Of a stretch of DNA of 64,000 bases, positions 27,357 through 35,592 are shown one piece after another (position 1 is the first letter of the stretch; every line of letters starts with the position of its first letter). Under the pieces are notes generated by a model. The model worked only from the letters and a program-made list of their open reading frames with translations. It was not told the origin of the DNA and did not search any database. The position numbers were made by a program, and so were the translations under genes. Origin of the DNA: Syntrophotalea acetylenica (lineage in GTDB: Bacteria; Desulfobacterota; Desulfuromonadia; Desulfuromonadales; Syntrophotaleaceae); contig NZ_CP015455.1 in the NCBI RefSeq assembly GCF_001888165.1, forward strand, positions 2,474,001-2,538,000, read 5' to 3'.

Positions 27357-27813
27357 ATCCGTTGGGGGAGACCCGTGGCCCTATGTTGGTCCCATCGCCC
27401 GCGCCGACGGCGAGGGGCCGTACAACATGTTTCTTTTGCCCCTGCCCGGTGATAGTTGGTGGGCCAATTACGAACTGGGCACCCGTATTGATCCCCGCTG
27501 GCATTTTGATGTCGTGGCGCTGGCCGACGGTCGGTTTTCCACGGTAGGCCAGGTGACGGCCATCGAGAGAGGGACGGACAGCCACGGCCGTCAGGTGGTA
27601 TTCCCTGACCGGATTGCCGCGGTTCGTGCCGCCTGCGCCCGCATGATTCGGCAGGCCCGTGACTCCCGAGATTGGGGACCGATGAGCGGGAAGTTAGAAG
27701 GGGCCCTGCTGGCCATGGTCATCAACTGGGCCCGCGACGTCGTCGCACGGGAATCCGGTAGGCCGCGCCCGAGGTCGGCGAAGGTCGCCGAACCCGCACC
27801 AACGACGGCATAA
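27331..27813 (+). CDS. Phage protein, 160 aa
   Basis: The central part (DSWWANYELGTRIDPRWHFD, VVALADGRFSTVGQVTAIER) is globular and conserved-looking, followed by a helical tail. I do not recognise the family. The TAA stop (27811-27813) lies inside the GCATAAC box of the first attC-like site, so this gene borders the cassette-like stretch. It overlaps the upstream gene, so it is probably phage backbone, not cassette cargo. Confidence 0.55.
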   Translation: MSAKKATCKSVGGDPWPYVGPIARADGEGPYNMFLLPLPGDSWWANYELGTRIDPRWHFDVVALADGRFSTVGQVTAIERGTDSHGRQVVFPDRIAAVRAACARMIRQARDSRDWGPMSGKLEGALLAMVINWARDVVARESGRPRPRSAKVAEPAPTTA

Positions 27814-27856
27814 CGCTTGAACTCAGCGGGCGGGCCGATTGAATGATTGGTTATCT
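27808..27856 (-). repeat. attC-like site a
   Basis: Outer boxes GCATAAC (27808-27814) and GTTATCT (27850-27856) enclose TTGAACTCAGCGGGCG and TTGAATGATTG arms. Read on the minus strand, GCTGAGTTCAAGC followed by GTTATGC matches the L'-R' end of integron attC sites such as that of aadA (GCTTAACTCAAGC then GTTAGAT). At 49 bases it is shorter than usual, with almost no central loop. The extra unpaired base lies in the arm expected for minus-strand polarity. Confidence 0.6.
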
Positions 27857-27868
27857 GTGGAGGTCAAT

Positions 27869-28336
27869 ATGAATTTAATCAAACAACCGAACCATTGGAC
27901 CTGTGCCGCAGCTTGCGTATGCATGTTGACCGGCACCACGTTGGAAGAGTTCTACGTATACTGCGGGCACGATGGATCGGAAGACGTGCAACCGACGAAA
28001 AAGCGCCCGTTCGGCAAGAGATGCTTTTCATGCCGAGAATTGTATGGCTACCTGCTCAGCCATGACATGACTATCGGCTGGGGATGTGTGCCCGGGGAGG
28101 GTTTTGACCCCAGAACGCAGACTCTCAGCGTAGACCTGGAGCGTTTACCCGCATTGGTCGATGTCATGTCTGTTCGGCCCGATGTCGTTCATTGCGTGCT
28201 CTGGGATGGGAAAAGGATTATTGATCCACACTTCCCGGAAAACAAACTCATGCCGGACGATTACACCGTGATCGGATGGTGGCCCGTGACGAAGTTATGG
28301 CCGGACGATTTGATGCCTTTGCGGCAAAAGCCTTAG
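27869..28336 (+). CDS. C39-like papain-fold cysteine peptidase, cassette-borne
   Basis: A 155-residue protein with QPNHWTCAAACVCMLTG at residues 5-21, matching the catalytic Cys helix of C39-like peptidases (QxxxxxCxxAxxxM), and VVHCVLWDGKRIIDPH near 108-123 carrying the His and Asp-Pro motif. It lacks a signal peptide. ATG 27869 is chosen for the GGAGGTCAAT site. It lies between attC-like sites a and b, and its TAG stop (28334-28336) falls in the first box of site b. Base composition seems lower in GC than neighbours. Target unknown; candidates are self-peptides, toxins or host defence proteins. Confidence 0.7.
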   Translation: MNLIKQPNHWTCAAACVCMLTGTTLEEFYVYCGHDGSEDVQPTKKRPFGKRCFSCRELYGYLLSHDMTIGWGCVPGEGFDPRTQTLSVDLERLPALVDVMSVRPDVVHCVLWDGKRIIDPHFPENKLMPDDYTVIGWWPVTKLWPDDLMPLRQKP

Positions 28337-28382
28337 AACGTTGGAATTAAGCGGCGGACCCGGCGCGAAGAGTGATTTTTCA
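28333..28382 (-). repeat. attC-like site b, decayed
   Basis: TTAGAAC (28333-28339), then TTGGAATTAAGCGGCGGACC, a GC-rich centre, and GAAGAGTGATTTTTC. On the minus strand GCTTAATTCCAAC then GTTCTAA matches the same L'-R' pattern as sites a, c and d with changes in the core box. It abuts site c directly. Probably an inactive attC. Confidence 0.45.
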
Positions 28383-28470
28383 GCATAACAACTTGAACTC
28401 AGCGGGCGAGCCGATGCGGACGGCTCGAAGAACCCCGCTTATCCCCGTCCGCTGGAGTGATTGGTTATGC
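28383..28470 (-). repeat. attC-like site c, best preserved
   Basis: This 88-base imperfect palindrome has perfect outer boxes GCATAAC (28383-28389) and GTTATGC (28464-28470). Its inner L boxes pair as ACTCAGCGGGCG with CGTCCGCT-G-GAGT, that is 12 pairs (one wobble) plus one extrahelical G. Unpaired spacers lie between R and L boxes, and a variable terminal structure carries its own CGAGCC/GGCTCG hairpin. This is the full architecture of a folded integron attC. The unpaired base position and homology to aadA attC both put its top strand on minus. Confidence 0.7.
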
Positions 28471-28733
28471 CATACAAACCATGCCGATTTGATCGAAAAG
28501 ACTACCTGTCCGACGCCCAGTCATTCGAGGCCGGAAACATTGCCAATGCAGAGACGGAGTTGTGCGAGTTTAACGAGGACGCGGAAGACCTCGCGTTCGA
28601 ATTGGCGTACACCAGGTACAGAGTTGCAATACTCGAACAATTCATCAAAAACGCGACCGAGCTTGGATATATAACCGTGCCGGATCAGCCAGATCCAGCC
28701 CGGCAAATGATATTCGAGATTTTAAAGGCATAA
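28467..28733 (+). CDS. Small cassette ORF, 88 aa, bounded by attC-like sites
   Basis: The ATG (28467) lies inside the GTTATGC box of site c, with GGAG at 28454-28457 inside its L arm as a ribosome site. The TAA (28731-28733) lies inside the GCATAAC box of site d. The protein is acidic and helical (ETELCEFNEDAEDLAFELAY, RVAILEQFIKNATELGYIT). Function unknown. Such exact fit between the ORF and both sites is what a gene cassette would look like, although the ORF runs opposite to the inferred attC polarity. Confidence 0.6.
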   Translation: MPYKPCRFDRKDYLSDAQSFEAGNIANAETELCEFNEDAEDLAFELAYTRYRVAILEQFIKNATELGYITVPDQPDPARQMIFEILKA

Positions 28734-28754
28734 CGAGTGAATTAAACGGCGCTC
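28728..28754 (-). repeat. attC-like site d, half site
   Basis: GCATAAC (28728-28734) followed by GAGTGAATTAAACGGCGCTC. On the minus strand this is GTTTAATTCACTC then GTTATGC, again the L'-R' end pattern. No matching second half is seen before the next gene, so the site is truncated. Confidence 0.45.
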
Positions 28755-28772
28755 TTACTACGGAGAAACGAT

Positions 28773-28970
28773 ATGAAGAAACCGAATTGCATCATCGCTG
28801 GGGACACAAAGATCGAAGTCAACGAGGACGAATACGAGGATTTTCCTGACCTGCTGATTATCCAGTGCCACGACCGGGAGCAGATACGCCAGGCGATCAG
28901 GACGGGAAAAATTGAGTTCACCATTTTCGGTGGCGAACCGCAAAACCCCGTAATAGGAACTTTTCGGTAA
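28773..28970 (+). CDS. Small acidic protein, 65 aa
   Basis: ATG 28773 with GGAGAAACG. KKPNCIIAGDTKIEVNEDEY and LLIIQCHDREQIRQAIRTGK read as a small alpha/beta protein. It lies just after half-site d and may be part of the cassette stretch, or phage backbone. AT content appears higher than in the terminase genes. Function unknown. Confidence 0.5.
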   Translation: MKKPNCIIAGDTKIEVNEDEYEDFPDLLIIQCHDREQIRQAIRTGKIEFTIFGGEPQNPVIGTFR

Positions 28971-28998
28971 TACCGTAAAGTCCACAACTCGAAATTTA

Positions 28999-29382
28999 AT
29001 GACCCCAACGAAACCAGCCATGCCAACAACGCAACTCGGATTATTTGAAACCACAACCGCGCCGCAGGACAAAGGGTCCGCCATCGCGCGGCACAAACAC
29101 CTGTGGCGTGTCTGCTGGGGGTGGGATGGTCCAGCGGTCGGCGGATATTGCGAGGTCAACCAGCTCTGCGCCGATCTCGCCACACCTGCCGCCGGCGGGC
29201 CGTCCTGCATCTACGCCTACATGGAGCGCTGCAAAATATTGCAGCAACTGGACGATGATCACTGGCTCTGCGAAATCGCCATGGGTATCGTCCACGGCCA
29301 GCCGTGGGACAAAGACGGCACCCGCGTCATACTGGACACCCTGAACATCTGGCCGCCAACCAGGGACCTGCGCAGGAGATAG
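28999..29382 (+). CDS. Phage protein, 127 aa
   Basis: The centre (HKHLWRVCWGWDGPAVGGYC, IYAYMERCKILQQLDDDHWL) is well formed; no family recognised. ATG 28999 or ATG 29020 are possible starts; neither has a clear ribosome site. It ends three bases before the small-terminase-like gene. Confidence 0.55.
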   Translation: MTPTKPAMPTTQLGLFETTTAPQDKGSAIARHKHLWRVCWGWDGPAVGGYCEVNQLCADLATPAAGGPSCIYAYMERCKILQQLDDDHWLCEIAMGIVHGQPWDKDGTRVILDTLNIWPPTRDLRRR

Positions 29383-29384
29383 AC

Positions 29385-30128
29385 ATGTTCCAACGCGTAC
29401 AACAACTGATCCAGGTCGCCGCCCAGCACGACAAAATCGAGCTGGGCACCCTGCACAACGCCGTCATCCAGTGCATGCAGGAGTATCGCGACGCCAGCAC
29501 CGCCGCCAACAAACGCAACTGGGACGCCGCCAAATCCGGCCTGCAGGAGTGCCTCGACCGGCTCTGGCCGGTGTATTTCCCCTCCGAAGAGGCGTCAGTG
29601 GATCCCGAAAGGTTTGACCAGCAAAAGGCCGCCCGCGATTACCTGCTGAATAAAGGCTACAAAGTCAGTGCCGGCAAGTTTTCAACGGACTGGAACAACG
29701 GTAAGGTAAGGGTCCAACGCGATGGGAGTGTGCGGAGGGCCGATCTGCTCGAATATGCCACGACCCTTGACCTCGACCGGAAAAAGATCGCCAACATGGA
29801 GCATCTCGAGCGCCGCAAGGCCGAACTCGAAGTGCAAAAGCTCGAACAGCAGGTCAAAAAAAGCGATCTGGAAAATCGCAAAGAGGATGCCCGCTGGGTG
29901 CGTAAGGAAGACGCCGAAATTCAAACTGCCACGCTGGTCGGATTGCTGCAGGATTCCCTCAACCACCACCTGTCCCAACATCAGGCCCAACTACTGCATG
30001 CCTGTGGTGGCGATCACGGCCGCGTCGCTGAATTCGCCCAAGCGCTTGAGGACGTCGTGGCTGGCGCGTTTAACGAGCTGGCCAACGGCAGACAGTTCGA
30101 TGTCGACATCGAGGAGGATGAGGAATGA
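29385..30128 (+). CDS. Terminase small subunit-like protein
   Basis: A 247-residue protein. Residues about 65-125 (FDQQKAARDYLLNKGYKVSA, GSVRRADLLEYATTLDLDRK) resemble the Nu1-type winged-helix, followed by a long coiled coil (about 130-185) and an acidic C-terminus. That order and its position, overlapping the large terminase start by ATGA, fit a small terminase that recognises the packaging site. Family assignment is from layout and context. Confidence 0.65.
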   Translation: MFQRVQQLIQVAAQHDKIELGTLHNAVIQCMQEYRDASTAANKRNWDAAKSGLQECLDRLWPVYFPSEEASVDPERFDQQKAARDYLLNKGYKVSAGKFSTDWNNGKVRVQRDGSVRRADLLEYATTLDLDRKKIANMEHLERRKAELEVQKLEQQVKKSDLENRKEDARWVRKEDAEIQTATLVGLLQDSLNHHLSQHQAQLLHACGGDHGRVAEFAQALEDVVAGAFNELANGRQFDVDIEEDEE

Positions 30129-32059
30129 GTCAAGGCCGGGACCTCAACACTCAAGGCGCCCTTCTGCCCGACAGAATTCTTAGCCGGTCGACCGTCGCTC
30201 GCTACCTGCGATCTGAGCTGATAGGCCGCATTCCCGATCGGATTCAACTGTGCATCACGGCTGCAGTGCGGCATCGCCTGCGGCGGCCCGAACGGATGCC
30301 GGTCAGCCAATGGTGCGAAGCCTACCGCATCATGCCGTCGGCCGATGCCATGCCAGGCAAGTGGCGGCGTGAGCTGGCACCGCACGCCGTGCGTGTCATG
30401 GATACCTGGGCCCTGCCCTGGGTGCGCGAAGTATGGTTTTGCGGCCCTGACCAGGCGAGTAAAACCAACGCCATGCTCGGCTGTATGGGCTACAGCATCG
30501 ACCGGGCCCCGGGCAACATCTTTTACACTATGCCCAGCCAAGATGCAGCCAAAAGGATTTTGGGGCAAAAACTGATCCCCATGCTGCAGCTCACCCGTCC
30601 CCTGGCCAAGTTGATCAGTAAGCGCGCCGACGACACCTCACAAGGCATGATCCGCATGGCCAACGGCGTCGCCATCTATCCGGCCTGGGCCAACTCAGCC
30701 ACGTCAACAGCAACGTTTTCGGCCAAATATACATTCAATGATGAGGTCGATAAGTGGGAGATGGTCGGTACTGAGACCGACCCCATCCGTCGCCTGCGCA
30801 AACGCGCCAAAAAATATCGTTTTCACAAGCACTTTTTCGGAAGCACCCCAGCCGGCAAATACATCTACTCTGGGGCCATGGCTTGTCAGCAGGTACAACA
30901 GTATGCTAACCGCTGCCCCCATTGCGGTGAACTGATCATTATGGATACCGATCATATCATCATCCCGAAAGGCGCAAGCGTCGATGATATCAAGCGAGAT
31001 CCCGGCGCGATTGGCTATGCCTGCAATTCGTGCGGTTCCCTGTGGAATGAGGCCGACCGCTCGCGATCATTTGAACAGGGGGACTGGATCATCGTTAAGG
31101 GGCCCGACTGTCACAGACCTGTCGATGTCGGGTTTTTGCTCAGCGGTATCGCCACGCCCGACATGAAGCTGGCCGACATCGCCTGCACCATTGTCCAGGC
31201 TGAGGCCGGTGACCTTTCCGCCAAGCGCGACCTAGCCCACGGCATCCAGTGCATCGACTATGAACCCGAAACCACCGCTGCCCGTGAAGACGACCACCTG
31301 CTGCGCTATCGCTCCGGCCTGCCGCGCAACGCCGTGCCGCTCGGTACCGCCATGCTCGGACTGCTGGCGGATACCCAGCAGGATAGTTTTTACTATGAGT
31401 TGTGGGCCTACGGATACGCGCCGGAGATCGACATGCGTATGATTCGACACGGCATCCTGCCGAGCTTCGTCGACCTGGAATACCTGCTCCACCAGGAGGT
31501 GTTCGCCGATGCCGATGGTAAAGAGTTCCGCGTACAGATCGGCTTGATCGACTCCGGAGGCACGCGCAAGGGATGGCAAAAACACAGCCGCACCGTCGAG
31601 GTGTACGACTGGTGCAGCAAGCATCGCATCATGATCCCGATCAAGGGCATCTGGTCGCGCCGAGATGGAGATATGATCAGTTACAAAACCGTCGAGACCT
31701 TTCCAGGCACCAGTAAGCGCATCCCTGGCGGCCTAGTGCGCGCTAACCTCAAGGTCGACTACTTCAAAGACGAACTGGCCAGACGCCTGGCCATCGAGCC
31801 GGACGACCCCGGCGCGCCGCTGTACCACGACGATATCGACGAAGCCTTTGCCAAGCACTACACCGCCGAGGTCAAAGACGAAGAGAGCGGCGAGTGGAAA
31901 CACGACAAAAAGAAAGGCCGGAACGACTTTTGGGATTGCAACGTGTACGCTATTGCCCTACGCGAGATACTCAAGACGCGGATCCCAAGGCGACCGGACG
32001 ATCCTGCCAATGTCGCGCCGCAGCGGCGCATCTATTCCAAAGGAGCGCACCGTGACTGA
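30125..32059 (+). CDS. Terminase large subunit, GpA family
   Basis: A 644-residue packaging motor. Walker A-like GPDQASKTN at 107-115, Walker B-like TFNDEVDKW near 203, a zinc knuckle (CPHCGELI and CNSCGSLW), and a C-terminal nuclease with IGLIDSGGT near 471 are those of the lambda GpA family. It cuts and translocates phage DNA into the prohead. The length matches lambda gpA (641). First of the head genes, following the small subunit. Confidence 0.95.
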   Translation: MSQGRDLNTQGALLPDRILSRSTVARYLRSELIGRIPDRIQLCITAAVRHRLRRPERMPVSQWCEAYRIMPSADAMPGKWRRELAPHAVRVMDTWALPWVREVWFCGPDQASKTNAMLGCMGYSIDRAPGNIFYTMPSQDAAKRILGQKLIPMLQLTRPLAKLISKRADDTSQGMIRMANGVAIYPAWANSATSTATFSAKYTFNDEVDKWEMVGTETDPIRRLRKRAKKYRFHKHFFGSTPAGKYIYSGAMACQQVQQYANRCPHCGELIIMDTDHIIIPKGASVDDIKRDPGAIGYACNSCGSLWNEADRSRSFEQGDWIIVKGPDCHRPVDVGFLLSGIATPDMKLADIACTIVQAEAGDLSAKRDLAHGIQCIDYEPETTAAREDDHLLRYRSGLPRNAVPLGTAMLGLLADTQQDSFYYELWAYGYAPEIDMRMIRHGILPSFVDLEYLLHQEVFADADGKEFRVQIGLIDSGGTRKGWQKHSRTVEVYDWCSKHRIMIPIKGIWSRRDGDMISYKTVETFPGTSKRIPGGLVRANLKVDYFKDELARRLAIEPDDPGAPLYHDDIDEAFAKHYTAEVKDEESGEWKHDKKKGRNDFWDCNVYAIALREILKTRIPRRPDDPANVAPQRRIYSKGAHRD

Positions 32060-32309
32060 GACGATCAGCCGTGCCGACATCGATCGCGTCAAGCGCGAGT
32101 TTATTCTGGACAACACCCTTCTCACGCCGGGCAAGGTTGCCGAGATTCTCAGCTATTCTGTGCGAAAGGTCTACTATCTGATCGACGCTGGCGAATTGAC
32201 CGCGGCAAACGATACCCCGGCCCGTAAGGGGTTGAGAATCACCGCTCGTTCAGTAGAGCAATACAAGTGTCGCTGTGTGGAGCGAGCTTCGGCCCATGGG
32301 GTAACGTAA
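32052..32309 (+). CDS. Small helix-turn-helix protein
   Basis: GTG 32052 with AAAGGAGCGCACC; 85 residues. LLTPGKVAEILSYSVRKVYY followed by LIDAGELTA and RITARSVEQYK is an excisionase/MerR-like winged helix. In this spot, between terminase and gpW, it could assist packaging or act as an excisionase-type factor. A serine integrase normally uses a separate directionality factor, so that role is possible but unproven. Confidence 0.65.
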   Translation: MTETISRADIDRVKREFILDNTLLTPGKVAEILSYSVRKVYYLIDAGELTAANDTPARKGLRITARSVEQYKCRCVERASAHGVT

Positions 32310-32434
32310 TTTTTAAAAACCACAAGATATCGTGCAAATACCTGCAATAGATACTTTCCATTGTGTTTTGCCCTCCATTAAAATATCCGGGATTTTAGGG
32401 AAAAAATCTTTCCGCTAACTTTTCGGAGCTGCTC

Positions 32435-32668
32435 TTGGCTGGGATCACATCAGAACACGCCGAAGCTCAACTCGCCCTGTGGCTGGCCGCCGACGCGGCG
32501 GTCAGCTCCAATCAGTCCTACACCATTGACACAGGTGGCAGTAAGCGCACTGTCACCCGTGCAGACGCCCTTGAGATCCGCAACAACATCGACTACTGGG
32601 ATAACTGGTGCCGACGCCTCGACAGCAGCAGGCTCGGCATACAGGCTATCGGGGTGATCACACGATGA
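32435..32668 (+). CDS. gpW-like head-completion protein
   Basis: A 77-residue protein starting at TTG 32435 after CGGAG. EAQLALWLAADAAVSSNQSY, TVTRADALEIRNNIDYWDNW and the Arg-rich end match small gpW/DUF6148 proteins, which plug and complete the head after packaging. Its position before the portal gene is the lambda order (A-W-B). A 125-base AT-rich gap precedes it. Confidence 0.75.
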   Translation: MAGITSEHAEAQLALWLAADAAVSSNQSYTIDTGGSKRTVTRADALEIRNNIDYWDNWCRRLDSSRLGIQAIGVITR

Positions 32669-34218
32669 GCCTGCCGAAAATCACGCCCACCTGGCTGGAC
32701 AAGGCCATCGGCTTCATCTCTCCGGCCACCGGCGCACGGCGGCTGCAGGCGCGCATGGCCATGGCCATTTCCGGCGGTTACACCGGAGCCCGCACCGACC
32801 GACGCCAGACTTACAACTGGGGTCTGCGCGACAGCGACGCTGACAGCGCCATTCTTGGCGACCTGCCTACCCTGCGCGCACGTTCCCGCGACCTGGAGCG
32901 CAACGCGCCCCTGGCCTCCGGGGCCATCAATACCAAAGTCACCAGTATCGTCGGCAGCGGCCTCAAGCCGCGCGCCGCCATTGATCGCGACATCCTCACC
33001 GGACTCACCGAAGAGCAGGCCGACGCATGGGAGCGCGCCGCCGAGCGCGAGTTCAAGCTCGCCACCGGCACCGCCGACTTCGACATCGAGCGCAGCCACA
33101 GCTTTCTGGCCAGCCAGGCGCTGGTGCTGCGCGGGGTGCTCAGCGCCGGCGATATCTTTGTCAACCTGCCGCGCAAGTCCCGCCCTGGCAACCCCTACAC
33201 CCTGCGGGTCAACTTCATCGAGGCCGACAGGGTCTGCAACCCCGACGGTAAGCCCGACACCGCCACCCTGGTGGCCGGCATCGGTAAGGACTCCGACGGT
33301 GCCCCGGTGCGCTGCCATGTGACCAAGCACCACCCCGGCAACCTGCGCGCCGCCAAAAAGCGCGAGTGGATCCCCCTCGAATACTACAGCAAAGACGGCC
33401 GGCGCCTGGTGCTGCACATCTATCGCAAGTTGCGCCCGGGACAGACCCGCGGCGTGCCCGACCTGGCTCCGGTCATCGAGCTGCTCAAGCAGTACAGCAA
33501 ATACACCGATCACGAGATCCAGGCCGCGGTGGTCAGCTCGCTGCTCACCGTGTTTATCAAAAACACCACTGGCAACCCGCAGATCGCCATGCCCGCCGTA
33601 GGTGGCATCAGCCAGACACAGGACCAGATCGACACCGAAGGCATGGAGCTCGGATCCGGCGCCGTGCTCGGGCTGCTGCCCGGCGAAGACATCGAAGTTG
33701 TCGACCCCAAGCGACCCAACACCGCCGCTGAAGCCTTTTTGGGCGCCATGGCACAACAGATCGGCGTGGCCCTCGAGCTGCCGCGCGAGCTGCTGGTTAA
33801 AAACTTCACCGCGTCCTACAGCGCCAGCCGCGCTGCCCTGTTGGAAGCCTGGCGCTTTTTCATGACCTCGCGCACCTGGCTGGCCGAGCAATACTGCCAG
33901 CCCATCTGGGAGGCCGTCATCACCGAGGCCGTCGCCCGCGGGCGTCTGGCCGCACCGGGATTTTTCAGCGACCCGCTGGTCCGCATGGCGTACCTGGGCT
34001 GTGAGTGGACCGGCGACGCCATGGGCCAGCTCAACCCGGTTCAGGAAGTCACCGCCGCCCAGCTCAAGGTCGAGGCTGGGTTCAGTACCCGCAGCCGCGA
34101 GACCGCCGGCCTCAACGGCGGCGACTGGGAGCGCGACGAACGCCAGAGGGCCAAAGAGCAGAAAGCCGAGGCCAAGCGCTTGCCGGTTGAACCGACACCC
34201 GAAGGGAGCGCGCCATGA
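32665..34218 (+). CDS. Portal protein, lambda gpB family
   Basis: A 517-residue protein with the lambda-type portal pattern: RDLERNAPLASGAINTKVTS near 75, VLRGVLSAGDIFV, VNFIEADRVCNP, and the C-terminal KNFTASYSASRAALLEAWR. It forms the dodecameric DNA gate at one vertex. ATG 32665 overlaps the upstream stop (ATGA), and its stop overlaps the protease start. Length is close to lambda gpB (533). Confidence 0.94.
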   Translation: MSLPKITPTWLDKAIGFISPATGARRLQARMAMAISGGYTGARTDRRQTYNWGLRDSDADSAILGDLPTLRARSRDLERNAPLASGAINTKVTSIVGSGLKPRAAIDRDILTGLTEEQADAWERAAEREFKLATGTADFDIERSHSFLASQALVLRGVLSAGDIFVNLPRKSRPGNPYTLRVNFIEADRVCNPDGKPDTATLVAGIGKDSDGAPVRCHVTKHHPGNLRAAKKREWIPLEYYSKDGRRLVLHIYRKLRPGQTRGVPDLAPVIELLKQYSKYTDHEIQAAVVSSLLTVFIKNTTGNPQIAMPAVGGISQTQDQIDTEGMELGSGAVLGLLPGEDIEVVDPKRPNTAAEAFLGAMAQQIGVALELPRELLVKNFTASYSASRAALLEAWRFFMTSRTWLAEQYCQPIWEAVITEAVARGRLAAPGFFSDPLVRMAYLGCEWTGDAMGQLNPVQEVTAAQLKVEAGFSTRSRETAGLNGGDWERDERQRAKEQKAEAKRLPVEPTPEGSAP

Positions 34219-35555
34219 AAAAAGGAGCAGGGATATCAATGCTTACAGATAAGTTTTTGCTTCTTTCAAGCTCTTTCGCGACAACATACCTGTCGCATGT
34301 TGAGTCTTTCACCAGCCCGGCCAACGCCGGTCGTATCGACGACTTTTTAAAAGAACATTTCGAATCGAAAATAGCTGCCGCGAAAGACATCTATCAATTT
34401 GATGGTGTCAATGGCCATATCCGCATCAATGGCCCGATGTCCCCGGAAGGTCCGGACCTCTATGATCTTTTTTACGGTTTTGGCGGGGTGGCCTACGCGG
34501 ATATTCTGGATAGTATAGCGCAAGCAAAACAGGACATCGACCCTCAGAATGGCCAGCTGTATCTGCACACCAACACCCCCGGTGGAACGGTCAGCATGGT
34601 CGACGATGTATACCAGGCACTGAAAAGTTGCACGTTCAAGACGGTGATGATCAACAAGGGGATGGTCGCCAGCGGTGGCATGTGGATCGGTGCGGCGTGC
34701 GACCGGATCGTAGCATCAACCCCGGTCGCCTTTACCGGATCGATCGGCGTCGTTATTTCCTGTTACGACGTCACCGGCATGCTGGAAAAGCTGGGCGTAA
34801 AAAGGGTGGTCATAACCAACCACGAAGCCAGTAACAAGGTTCCGGATATAAGCACAGACGAAGGGCAGAAAGTCATCCAGGAAGAGTTGAACGCCATCTA
34901 CTCGGTTTTTAAGGACCGGGTCGTTAAGGGCCGCTCCGGGAAAATTTCGGCAGAGACCATTGACGGGCTCAAGGGCGGGGTCAGAGTCGCTGCCGACGCT
35001 TTGGCGGTCGGCCTTATCGACGCCATAACAGAAACCGTCGGCAAGATTGCAGCGCCGGCAAAATATCAAACCAAGGCCCCGGCCGGTGTCGCCCGGGTCG
35101 CAAACCAGAAAGGACAAAAGATCATGACTCTCGACCAACTGAGAGCAGAGCATCCCGACCTGGTCGCGGCAATCGCTGCCGAGGCCACCGAGGGGATGAT
35201 CACCGCAACCGATCTGCAAACACAGCTCGCCACCGTCAAAGCCGAAGGGGCCGCCGCCGAGCGCGCCCGCATCCAGGCCGTCGAAGATCAGCTGATCCCC
35301 GGCCACGAAGTGCTGATCGCCGGGCTCAAGTTCGATGGTAAAACCTCCGGACCTGAAGCCGCTGCCCAGGTGCTGGCCGCCGAAAAAGGCGCCCGCGCCA
35401 AAGCCCTGGCCGACCTCAGTGGAGAAGGCAACCTCGTGGTGCCCGCCGCCGCCCTCGGCGACGGCGCACAGACCATGAAACGGTCCGAATTCAATGCTTT
35501 GGACCAACCGGGCCGCCGAACGGCCATAGCTGCCGGCGTCAAAATCGTTGACTAA
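34215..35555 (+). CDS. S49-family head maturation protease with C-terminal scaffold
   Basis: A 446-residue protein. Residues about 60-265 are a ClpP/SppA-type S49 peptidase: LHTNTPGGTVS, then INKGMVASGGMWIGAACDRI with the nucleophilic serine and GSIGVVIS. The last 140 residues are a helical, Ala-rich scaffold-like region. This is the layout of lambda gpC, which includes scaffold Nu3 as its C-terminus. It removes scaffold and trims head proteins during maturation. Confidence 0.9.
   Translation: MKKGAGISMLTDKFLLLSSSFATTYLSHVESFTSPANAGRIDDFLKEHFESKIAAAKDIYQFDGVNGHIRINGPMSPEGPDLYDLFYGFGGVAYADILDSIAQAKQDIDPQNGQLYLHTNTPGGTVSMVDDVYQALKSCTFKTVMINKGMVASGGMWIGAACDRIVASTPVAFTGSIGVVISCYDVTGMLEKLGVKRVVITNHEASNKVPDISTDEGQKVIQEELNAIYSVFKDRVVKGRSGKISAETIDGLKGGVRVAADALAVGLIDAITETVGKIAAPAKYQTKAPAGVARVANQKGQKIMTLDQLRAEHPDLVAAIAAEATEGMITATDLQTQLATVKAEGAAAERARIQAVEDQLIPGHEVLIAGLKFDGKTSGPEAAAQVLAAEKGARAKALADLSGEGNLVVPAAALGDGAQTMKRSEFNALDQPGRRTAIAAGVKIVD
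35124..35555 (+). CDS. Nested scaffold protein (Nu3-like), internal start
   Basis: An in-frame ATG at 35124 inside the protease gene is preceded by AGAAAGGACAAAAGATC, a good ribosome site. It opens a 143-residue product (MTLDQLRAEHPDLVAAIAAE) equal to the scaffold part of the long protein. Lambda makes Nu3 from within gene C in the same way. Internal initiation is inferred from the site and analogy. Confidence 0.6.
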   Translation: MTLDQLRAEHPDLVAAIAAEATEGMITATDLQTQLATVKAEGAAAERARIQAVEDQLIPGHEVLIAGLKFDGKTSGPEAAAQVLAAEKGARAKALADLSGEGNLVVPAAALGDGAQTMKRSEFNALDQPGRRTAIAAGVKIVD

Positions 35556-35592
35556 TCGCAATTAACGACAAATCTTATAGAGGAGCACAACC

